A DNA stretch of 6,001 bases, from contig JAGNPP010000164.1 of assembly GCA_017989575.1 (NCBI GenBank), positions 1 through 6,001 of the forward strand, given 5' to 3'. Both the position numbers and the translations under genes were made by a program. Below the pieces are notes generated by a model. The model searched no databases and was not told the DNA's origin. It worked only from the letters and a program-made list of their open reading frames with translations. Source of the DNA: Chryseobacterium sp. (GTDB taxonomy: Bacteria; Bacteroidota; Bacteroidia; Flavobacteriales; Weeksellaceae). Positions within the stretch are counted from its first letter, which is position 1, and each line of letters opens with the position of its first letter. Of the stretch, positions 1 to 5,389 are shown piece after piece.

Positions 1-479
1 AAGGCGAATTTTTCTTAAAAGAAAATGAAGTTTCCAATGAGTATTTCATCTTGGAAAGCGGAGTTGCGCGTTCTTTTGTTTTTGATATTGATAATAATGA
101 CATCACCATCAATTTTTTTACAGAATCCGACATTGTAATAGAAGCGTCTTCGATCTTTCAAAGAATTCCATCGATGGAAAACATTCAGGCGGAAACGGAT
201 TGCGTGGTTTGGAAGATAGATTTTGAGAATTTTCAGGAAATGTTTTTGACGATTCCAGCGCTTGCAGAATGGGGAAGAGCGTGGATGTCTTACCAGCTTT
301 TTTATTTAAAACAAAAATCTGTAGAAGTGATAACCAAATCTGCGACAGAACGTTACCTAGATTTAATTAAAGTAAAACCAGAAGTTCTGAAATTTGCCCC
401 ACTCAAAAATATTGCTTCCTATCTTGGGATTACAGACACTTCGCTAAGTAGAATAAGAAAAGAAATTATTAAGGGATAG
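1..479 (+). CDS. Crp/Fnr-family transcriptional regulator (3' part; start lies left of the window)
   Basis: The reading frame is open from base 3 and enters from the left edge; 158 residues are visible before the TAG at 477-479. The visible N-terminal part (about nt 3-230) resembles the end of a cyclic-nucleotide-binding-type beta-roll, with an EYFILESGVAR stretch typical of Crp/Fnr sensor domains. A long helix follows, then a C-terminal winged-helix DNA-binding segment: ERYLDLI, then PLKNIASYLGITDTSLSRIR (nt 399-458), the recognition helix signature of short Bacteroidota Crp-like regulators. It probably binds DNA as a dimer and controls unknown targets; the effector cannot be read from the sequence. 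The TTG at 51 could serve as a start, but homologous sequence continues in frame upstream, so this gene is cut by the window edge rather than short. It converges on tatC and shares a terminator with it. The family call is firm; the specific role is unknown. Confidence 0.88.
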   Translation, partial: GEFFLKENEVSNEYFILESGVARSFVFDIDNNDITINFFTESDIVIEASSIFQRIPSMENIQAETDCVVWKIDFENFQEMFLTIPALAEWGRAWMSYQLFYLKQKSVEVITKSATERYLDLIKVKPEVLKFAPLKNIASYLGITDTSLSRIRKEIIKG

Positions 480-511
480 AATCATCAATTTTCTCTTTTA
501 ATTTAGAAAAT

Positions 512-546
512 AAAAAAAGTCAGCAATGTAAAAACTGCTGACTTTT
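512..546. terminator. Bidirectional intrinsic terminator between the Crp-like gene and tatC
   Basis: The 11-nt arm AAAAGTCAGCA (515-525) pairs perfectly with TGCTGACTTTT (536-546) around a 10-nt loop. On the + strand the right arm ends in TTTT and continues CTTTT. On the minus strand the hairpin is followed by seven T (A run at 512-518 on the + strand). It lies 33 nt after the + strand stop (479) and 24 nt after the tatC stop (570), so it fits as a shared terminator for two converging genes. Confidence 0.88.
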
Positions 547-569
547 CTTTTATGATTTTTGGCCGTTAT

Positions 570-1397
570 TTACAATTTAGTAAGGTCTTTATTCAAATTT
601 CTCTTCTGCATTTTTTTGAAAATGACATTAGACATTATGATGCTGATTTCATAAAGCAAAACCAAAGGAAGTGCCGCTGCCATCATACTTAGGACGTCTG
701 CTGGTGTAATGATTGCCGCAACCACCATTATCAAAACAATCGCGTGGCGTCGGTAAGTTTTAAGGAATTTTGGTGTCAGAATTCCGATGGAAGTCAAAAT
801 GTAAACCGCTATCGGGAATAGAAAAACAACGCCCATTCCTATCGTAACTTGTAGAAATAGAGTGGTGTAATCCGACAAATCAAACAATTGAACAATATTG
901 TCCGAAACTTTGAAAAGCAATCCGAAATTGATTGCGAAAGGCAGAATCAAAAAATAACCCGTCAAAACGCCACACATAAAGAGGATCCAAACAGAATTGA
1001 TGTAGAAAATAGAGTTCTTTCTTTCCGCTGGCATCAGTGCTGGGCTAATGAATCGCCAGATTTCCCATACCAGATAAGGAAACGCTAAAACCAATCCAGA
1101 GAAAATAGAAACCGCCATCATCACATTGAACTGCTGGAACAACTGCTTCTGCTGAACGCTGAATTGTGCCGGCAAAATAAAACTATCTGCTCCAGTCAAT
1201 TCTCTGGAAAGATGATTCACAACTTTGAACGTGAAAAAATCACTCCTCGTAGGACCGAAAAAAATATGATCCATCACCCAATTGATATTGAATCCGACAA
1301 TAATTGCAAATACCACAATTGCCAAAATAGACCTTACTAAATGCGATCTCAGTTCTCCAATATGCCCCAGAAAGGACATTTCCTTTTCTTCACTCAT
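570..1397 (-). CDS. tatC: Sec-independent (twin-arginine) protein translocase subunit TatC
   Basis: TatC is the six-helix inner-membrane receptor that recognises twin-arginine signal peptides and, with TatA/TatB-type partners, exports folded proteins. The 275-aa product has the family layout: a cytoplasmic N-terminus with MSFLGHIGELRSHL (E15 and R17 match the signal-peptide site numbering of E. coli TatC), then hydrophobic segments near 21-41, 91-115, 128-152, 178-203, 216-232 and 236-258. The first periplasmic loop (about 42-90) is extended, as is usual in Bacteroidota. AFPYLVWEIWRFISPAL is at 105-121, and the PAER motif has E125 aligned with E. coli E103. Two usually polar sites differ: L193 (in VFLFP) stands where E. 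coli has E170, and TPADVLSM (231-238) replaces TPPDVFSQ. The ATG start has no clear Shine-Dalgarno site, which is normal here; Met7 is a possible alternative. The gene lies 71 nt downstream of kdsD, probably in one transcript. No tatA or tatB is in the window. Confidence 0.96.
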   Translation of the reverse strand: MSEEKEMSFLGHIGELRSHLVRSILAIVVFAIIVGFNINWVMDHIFFGPTRSDFFTFKVVNHLSRELTGADSFILPAQFSVQQKQLFQQFNVMMAVSIFSGLVLAFPYLVWEIWRFISPALMPAERKNSIFYINSVWILFMCGVLTGYFLILPFAINFGLLFKVSDNIVQLFDLSDYTTLFLQVTIGMGVVFLFPIAVYILTSIGILTPKFLKTYRRHAIVLIMVVAAIITPADVLSMMAAALPLVLLYEISIIMSNVIFKKMQKRNLNKDLTKL

Positions 1398-1404
1398 TAT
1401 TTTT

Positions 1405-1432
1405 ATAAATGATAAATTATGATTGATAAATG
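1405..1432. repeat. Imperfect 7-nt tandem repeat, about four units
   Basis: Four consecutive 7-mers read ATAAATG, ATAAATT, ATGATTG, ATAAATG on the + strand. The nonamer ATAAATGAT occurs at 1405-1413 and again exactly 21 nt later at 1426-1434, in phase with the 7-nt period. The array sits in the kdsD-tatC spacer, ending 8 nt upstream of the tatC start codon. It is very AT-rich, so chance resemblance is possible; the exact 7-nt phasing is what supports a repeat. Confidence 0.5.
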
Positions 1433-1468
1433 ATTTCGATTGGAATCTTTTACCTTTTTCTTGTCTCT

Positions 1469-2428
1469 TTAATTAATCCCTTCGTCCAGCAATTTATGAA
1501 TATCAATAATACCAAAATATTGATCGTCATTTGTAACTACCAATTGTCCGATATTATATTCTTTCAAAATCTGCATTGCTTCTTTTGCAAGCTTATTTTT
1601 ATCGATGGTTTTAGGGTTTTTGCTGATGATGTCAGAAGCTTTCACTTTCGAAATATCATCTTGATTCAAGAGCATTCTTCGGATGTCACCATCTGTGATG
1701 ACGCCAATGATTTTTTCGTTTTCAACGACAACCGTAATTCCGTGTTTGGATCCGCTGACAGAAATAATAACGTCTCGGATTGAAGTTTCAAGTTCAACTT
1801 CCGGTTTGTTATTAGAAACAAATTGCTCCACTTTTGCCGTCAGATTTTTCCCTAAACTTCCACCTGGATGGAACTTTGCAAAATCCACATCTTTAAAACC
1901 TTTCAACTCCATCAGGCAAACCGCAAGCGCATCACCAAGAGCCATTTGCACAGTTGTAGAACTTGTTGGCGCCAATTTGTTGGGGCAAGCTTCTTTTTCT
2001 ACGTGTGTATTGAGGATGATGTCTGACATTTTCCCGAGTTTGCTGTCAGGATTTCCCGTCATCCCAATCAAAGCAGTAGAATATTCTTTCAGAAAAGGCA
2101 AAAGATTCACAATTTCTGCAGAGTTTCCCGAGTACGAAATGCACAGCACAATGTCCTGTTTTTGGATCACACCAAGGTCGCCGTGGATAGCTTCTGCAGC
2201 GTGCAAAAATTGCGATGGCGTTCCAGTAGAGTTGAGTGTGGCAACAATCTTATTGGCAACGTGCGCAGATTTTCCAATGCCTACAACAATCAGTTTTCCT
2301 TTGGATTCATTGATGGCGAGAACACTTTTTACAAAGCTGTCATTCAGGCGGTTTCGAAGGCTGGTAAGTTCCCCAATTTCGATATCCAGCGCCTGGTGCG
2401 CATTAAACAGAATTTCTTTAGGATTCAA
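1469..2428 (-). CDS. kdsD: Arabinose-5-phosphate isomerase, KpsF/GutQ/KdsD family
   Basis: This enzyme interconverts D-ribulose 5-phosphate and D-arabinose 5-phosphate, the first committed step toward Kdo, the inner-core sugar of lipopolysaccharide; it is cytoplasmic. The 319-aa product has a SIS sugar-isomerase domain (about 42-175) with KLIVVGIGKSAHVANK (45-60, K53), TLNSTGTPSQFLHAAEAIHGDLG (64-86 region, E79 and H82), the phosphate-binding SYSGNSAEI stretch (98-106), EKEACPNKLAPTSSTT (144-159) and FHPGGSLG (186-193, H187). Two CBS modules follow (about 202-255 and 265-319), including GVITDGDIRRML. Length and domain order fit the family. The start is TTG at 2428-2426: no ATG or GTG lies between it and the upstream in-frame stop, and starting later would remove the conserved N-terminal helix; in-frame ATT and ATA codons upstream are weaker alternatives. 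It leads the probable kdsD-tatC transcript. The link to Kdo is known for the family; a specialised capsule or sugar-alcohol paralogue cannot be excluded. Confidence 0.95.
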   Translation of the reverse strand: MNPKEILFNAHQALDIEIGELTSLRNRLNDSFVKSVLAINESKGKLIVVGIGKSAHVANKIVATLNSTGTPSQFLHAAEAIHGDLGVIQKQDIVLCISYSGNSAEIVNLLPFLKEYSTALIGMTGNPDSKLGKMSDIILNTHVEKEACPNKLAPTSSTTVQMALGDALAVCLMELKGFKDVDFAKFHPGGSLGKNLTAKVEQFVSNNKPEVELETSIRDVIISVSGSKHGITVVVENEKIIGVITDGDIRRMLLNQDDISKVKASDIISKNPKTIDKNKLAKEAMQILKEYNIGQLVVTNDDQYFGIIDIHKLLDEGIN

Positions 2429-2503
2429 AATTTTATAATGTTTAATTATTTTTTTTAATAATATTTATTTTGTATCTTCACGGTAACATTTTTAAACAGA
2501 ACT

Positions 2504-2530
2504 AATGAAGTTTTTCGGCTTCATTTTTTT
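2504..2530 (+). terminator. Orphan intrinsic-terminator-like hairpin upstream of recQ
   Basis: AATGAAG (2504-2510) pairs with CTTCATT (2519-2525) around the 8-nt loop TTTTTCGG, and the stem runs into seven T (2524-2530). Read on the + strand this is a classic rho-independent shape, though the stem is short with only two G-C pairs. Read on the minus strand no T run follows, so there it would be only a hairpin in the kdsD leader. No + strand gene ends just before it. Confidence 0.55.
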
Positions 2531-2566
2531 ATCCCATAAACTTAAGGATTTTTACTATTAATGTAA

Positions 2567-2574
2567 TACCTTCG
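2567..2574 (+). promoter_or_regulatory. Candidate -7 element of the recQ promoter
   Basis: TACCTTCG matches the Bacteroidota -7 consensus TAnnTTTG with one mismatch (C for T at position 7). It would start transcription near 2580, giving a leader of about 28 nt before the recQ ATG at 2608. I see no convincing TTG-type -33 element upstream, so the call is tentative. Confidence 0.4.
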
Positions 2575-2582
2575 ACAAAATG

Positions 2583-2617
2583 CAAATTTAGCAAACTATA
2601 TTAAAGGATGGACACAA
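2583..2617 (-). promoter_or_regulatory. Candidate divergent promoter for kdsD-tatC
   Basis: On the minus strand TAAATTTG (2590 to 2583) matches TAnnTTTG exactly. A TTTG (2617 to 2614) sits 23 nt upstream, at the long end of the accepted -33 to -7 spacing. Transcription would begin near 2577 and produce a kdsD leader of about 150 nt that contains the 2504-2525 hairpin. The -33 element would lie inside the first codons of recQ and the site interleaves with the recQ promoter candidate, so the two could compete. The motif is short in AT-rich DNA, so chance is a real possibility. Confidence 0.35.
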
Positions 2618-4818
2618 AAGACATCAACTTATCTGCTGAACTCAAAAAATATTTTGGATTTTCTAAATTCAAAGGGCAGCAAGAGCTAATTATAAATGAA
2701 CTTTTAGGTGGCAAAGATATATTTGTTTTGATGCCAACTGGTGGTGGGAAATCACTTTGTTATCAGTTGCCAGCATTGATTTCTGAAGGAACTGCCATTG
2801 TGGTTTCACCTTTGATCGCTTTGATGAAAAATCAAGTGGATGCCGTAAACGGACTTTCTTCTGACGAGGGTGTGGCACACGTTCTCAACTCTTCATTAAA
2901 TAAAACACAGACGAAACAAGTGATGGATGACATCACAGCTGGTAAAACCAAATTGTTGTACGTGGCGCCGGAATCTCTCATCAAAGAAGAGTACGTGGAG
3001 TTTTTGAAAGCGGTTAAGATTTCTTTCGTAGCGATAGATGAGGCGCATTGTATCTCGGAGTGGGGACACGATTTCCGCCCGGAATATAGAAATCTGAAAG
3101 GCATTATTGATAAAATTGCAGATGTTCCTGTGATTGCTTTGACGGCAACTGCGACACCAAAAGTGCAGGACGATATCCAGAAAACTTTGGGAATGAACAA
3201 TGCTTTGGTTTTCAAGGAAAGTTTCAACAGGGCCAATCTTTATTACGAGATCCGCCCGAAAGTGAATGTGGACAAAGAAATTGTAAGATTCATCAATCAG
3301 CACAAGGGAAAATCGGGAATTGTCTATTGCCTTAGCAGAAGAAAAGTGGAGGAATTTGCCCAACTTTTACAAGTGAACGGAATTAACGCTTTGCCATATC
3401 ACGCAGGACTTGATCAAAAACTGAGGGTTGCAAATCAAGACAAATTCCTAATGGAAGAGGCTGATGTCATTGTGGCAACTATCGCTTTTGGAATGGGAAT
3501 CGATAAGCCGGATGTAAGATTTGTAATCCATTATGATATTCCAAAATCTTTGGAAAGCTACTATCAGGAAACTGGTCGTGCGGGAAGAGATGGCGGAGAA
3601 GGCCATTGTCTGGCTTTCTATGATCCCAAAGATATTGAAAAATTAGAAAAATTTCTGGCGCAAAAACCTGTTTCCGAACGTGAAATTGGACTTCAGTTGT
3701 TGAATGAAGTTGTAGGTTATGCAGAGACATCTATGAGCAGAAGACAATATTTGCTCTATTATTTTGGCGAGCGATTTGACCCTGTGACTGGCGAAGGTGC
3801 GCTGATGTGCGACAATTCTCAGAATCCACCTAAGTTAAAAGATGCAGTGCAAGATTTGAAAAAAGTTTTGGAAATGATAAAATCTTTAGGAGAGAAATTT
3901 CGGACAAAAGATTTGATTTCTATTATTTCTGGTAAAGAATCTGCCGTTACAAAATCATATAAATTAGAACAGACAGGATTTTTTGGATTCGGAAAATCCG
4001 AAAGTGATAATTATTGGAAATCCATCATTCGGCAAGCCACCGTTCAGGATTTCCTTCGGAAAGATATTGAAACATATGGTGTTTTGAAAATTTCTGAAAA
4101 AGGAAAAGAATTCATCAGTGGAAAAAGTGAACAGTCTTTTCTCATTGCGGAAGACAGGGAGTATGATCTCGTTCAGTCCAAAGCGAAAGCGGATAACGAG
4201 CAGATTCAAATCCAAGCTGGAGGTGGATTGGATCAACTTTTGTTCGGGCAATTAAAGGAACTGCGAAAGACTGTTGCTAAGAAATATGGGATTCCGCCTT
4301 ACACCGTTTTTATGGATCCAAGTTTGGAAGATATGACGGTTCAATATCCTATAAAAGTAGAAGAAGTTGCAAAAATATATGGTGTTGGAGAAGGAAAAGC
4401 ACGAAAATATGGTAAGGAGTTTGCGGATTTTATCAAGAAATATGTGGATGAAAATGAGATAGAAAGAACACAGGATTTGGTAATGAAACAAGTGGCTAAT
4501 AAATCCAGTCACAAGGTTTTTATCATTCAAAATACCGATAAAAAAATTGATCTTGAAGATATTGCAAAAGCTAAGAATCTGAGTATGACAGAGCTTTTGT
4601 CTGAGATGGAAAGTATCATTTATCAAGGAACAAAACTGAATATTGATTATTACGTCAATGAGAATTTTGATGAAGATATTGTAGAAGAATTTATGGATTT
4701 TATGAAAAATTCTGAAAGCGACAGTATGAAAACTTTGCTTGCGGAATATGGTGATGATTTGACAGATGAAGAAGTTAGAATCCTGAGAATTAAGTTTATA
4801 AGTGATGTGGCGAATTAA
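2608..4818 (+). CDS. recQ: ATP-dependent 3'-5' DNA helicase RecQ (degenerate zinc site)
   Basis: RecQ unwinds DNA 3'-5' in recombination repair and replication-fork rescue. The 736-aa product has the complete SF2 helicase core: motif 0 (FKGQQ, 21-25), Walker A MPTGGGKS (42-49, K48), DEAH (144-147) with the aromatic-rich loop SEWGHDFRPEY (150-160), TATAT (179-183), motif IV GIVYCLSRR (237-245), motif V VATIAFGMGIDKPD (289-302) and motif VI QETGRAGRDG (320-329). The RecQ C-terminal region (about 370-525) keeps SRRQYLLYYFGE and a winged-helix part, but the four-cysteine zinc site is reduced: S377 replaces the first Cys and only C401 remains in the later cluster. An HRDC domain follows (about 541-615). 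The last ~115 residues are acidic and helical with ITDEE-like character; IDLEDIAKAKNLSMTELLSE (647-666) looks like the HTH_40-type domain found at RecQ ends in Bacteroidota. The start ATG at 2608 directly follows AAAGG. The next gene begins 18 nt after the stop. Confidence 0.97.
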   Translation: MDTKDINLSAELKKYFGFSKFKGQQELIINELLGGKDIFVLMPTGGGKSLCYQLPALISEGTAIVVSPLIALMKNQVDAVNGLSSDEGVAHVLNSSLNKTQTKQVMDDITAGKTKLLYVAPESLIKEEYVEFLKAVKISFVAIDEAHCISEWGHDFRPEYRNLKGIIDKIADVPVIALTATATPKVQDDIQKTLGMNNALVFKESFNRANLYYEIRPKVNVDKEIVRFINQHKGKSGIVYCLSRRKVEEFAQLLQVNGINALPYHAGLDQKLRVANQDKFLMEEADVIVATIAFGMGIDKPDVRFVIHYDIPKSLESYYQETGRAGRDGGEGHCLAFYDPKDIEKLEKFLAQKPVSEREIGLQLLNEVVGYAETSMSRRQYLLYYFGERFDPVTGEGALMCDNSQNPPKLKDAVQDLKKVLEMIKSLGEKFRTKDLISIISGKESAVTKSYKLEQTGFFGFGKSESDNYWKSIIRQATVQDFLRKDIETYGVLKISEKGKEFISGKSEQSFLIAEDREYDLVQSKAKADNEQIQIQAGGGLDQLLFGQLKELRKTVAKKYGIPPYTVFMDPSLEDMTVQYPIKVEEVAKIYGVGEGKARKYGKEFADFIKKYVDENEIERTQDLVMKQVANKSSHKVFIIQNTDKKIDLEDIAKAKNLSMTELLSEMESIIYQGTKLNIDYYVNENFDEDIVEEFMDFMKNSESDSMKTLLAEYGDDLTDEEVRILRIKFISDVAN

Positions 4819-4836
4819 CTTTAAAATCAAAATGAA

Positions 4837-5076
4837 ATGAATTCTGATTTTATTAATGGAAAAAAAGAACTTCTGCAATGGATTTCTGGGTTGCAAGATG
4901 AAGAAACGATTTTAGAAATTCTGAAAATCAAAAACGATTTTGAAAGTTTGGTTAAGGAGTCAAAGGTAGAATATATTGTAGCTGATGATTTTGAAGAAAG
5001 GTGGGCAAAAGGTTTGACAAAAGAACAATCTATAGAAAGAACTAAAAACAAAATTAGGGAGTGGTGGGGAAAATAG
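4837..5076 (+). CDS. Putative antitoxin-like small protein (upstream partner of a ParE-like toxin)
   Basis: A 79-aa charged protein with no signal peptide or membrane segment. The first half reads as one or two helices (KKELLQWISGLQDEETILEI, 9-28), a pattern seen at the N-termini of many Bacteroidota antitoxins that pair with RelE/ParE toxins. The second half, DDFEERWAKGLTKEQSIERT (50-69) ending in EWWGK, resembles the toxin-wrapping tails of such proteins; no ribbon-helix-helix or HTH DNA-binding motif is obvious. The antitoxin call rests mostly on context: small size, position immediately upstream of a toxin-like gene, and a 16-nt overlap with it. It starts 18 nt after the recQ stop; a weak TAnnTTTG-like octamer (TAAGTTTA, 4791-4798) inside the recQ end could give it its own promoter. 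The ATG overlaps the stop of a two-codon ATG AAA TGA at 4832-4840. The family name is uncertain. Confidence 0.66.
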   Translation: MNSDFINGKKELLQWISGLQDEETILEILKIKNDFESLVKESKVEYIVADDFEERWAKGLTKEQSIERTKNKIREWWGK

Positions 5077-5387
5077 TTATTTTCTCAAATGAAGTTTCAG
5101 ATAAATTAGACGAAATTGCTGAGATTTTATATAAAAATCATTATTTTGGATTTGTAGAAGATACTGATTTGTATGTCGAAAAAATCCACAATTACATTTA
5201 TGATAATATAGACAAACAAATTTCAAAATTCTCACCTGAAAAATTTCAGAAATTCGGAAAATATTACATAAAATACAAAGCCAACGAAAACACAACTTGG
5301 TATATTTTCTTCGATAGAAAAGACAATCGTTTTCTAATCAATCATATTCTGAACAATCATTCAACCGATTTTCCAGAATTATTATAA
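5061..5387 (+). CDS. Putative RelE/ParE-superfamily toxin
   Basis: A 108-aa protein with the size and secondary-structure order of ParE/RelE toxins: a first beta strand (KIVIFSNEV, 4-12), two amphipathic helices (about 12-27 and 31-62, with FVEDTDLYVEKIHNYIYDNI), and then a C-terminal beta sheet with FGKYYIKYKANENTTWYIFF (65-84) and a final strand FLINHILNNHSTDF (91-104). The NTTWYIFFD..DNRFLINHILNNH pattern is familiar from Bacteroidota proteins annotated as RelE/ParE toxins. Members either cleave ribosome-bound mRNA or inhibit gyrase; the sequence does not tell which. There is no in-frame ATG at all, so the start must be GTG at 5061 (a second GTG follows at 5064) with TTAGGGA just upstream; the 16-nt overlap suggests translational coupling to the antitoxin-like gene. 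GC is about 26% by hand count, lower than recQ. Function is inferred, not shown. Confidence 0.72.
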   Translation: MVGKIVIFSNEVSDKLDEIAEILYKNHYFGFVEDTDLYVEKIHNYIYDNIDKQISKFSPEKFQKFGKYYIKYKANENTTWYIFFDRKDNRFLINHILNNHSTDFPELL

Positions 5388-5389
5388 CA

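Noticed and set aside
888..1088. A 66-codon + strand frame inside tatC
   Set aside because: It is entirely antisense to conserved TatC coding sequence and has no promoter, ribosome site or family resemblance.
1683..2438. A 251-codon open frame on the + strand opposite kdsD
   Set aside because: It is the antisense shadow of a clearly conserved KdsD protein; its translation is rich in Ser, Phe and Leu with no recognisable domain.
2505..2561. An 18-aa frame starting MKFFGFIF upstream of recQ, possibly a leader peptide
   Set aside because: Its first codons are the terminator-like hairpin itself, it has no ribosome binding site, and such short frames are expected by chance.
3727..3828. Possible frameshift or sequence error explaining the missing RecQ cysteines
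   Set aside because: The frame is intact with conserved FGE and PPK flanks on both sides, and the GEGA...DN replacement looks like a genuine subfamily sequence.
4252..4896. A 214-codon open frame on the minus strand opposite the recQ 3' end
   Set aside because: Its translation is dominated by Phe, Ile, Asn and His, typical of the complement of an AT-rich gene, and it lies opposite the conserved HRDC and C-terminal RecQ sequence.
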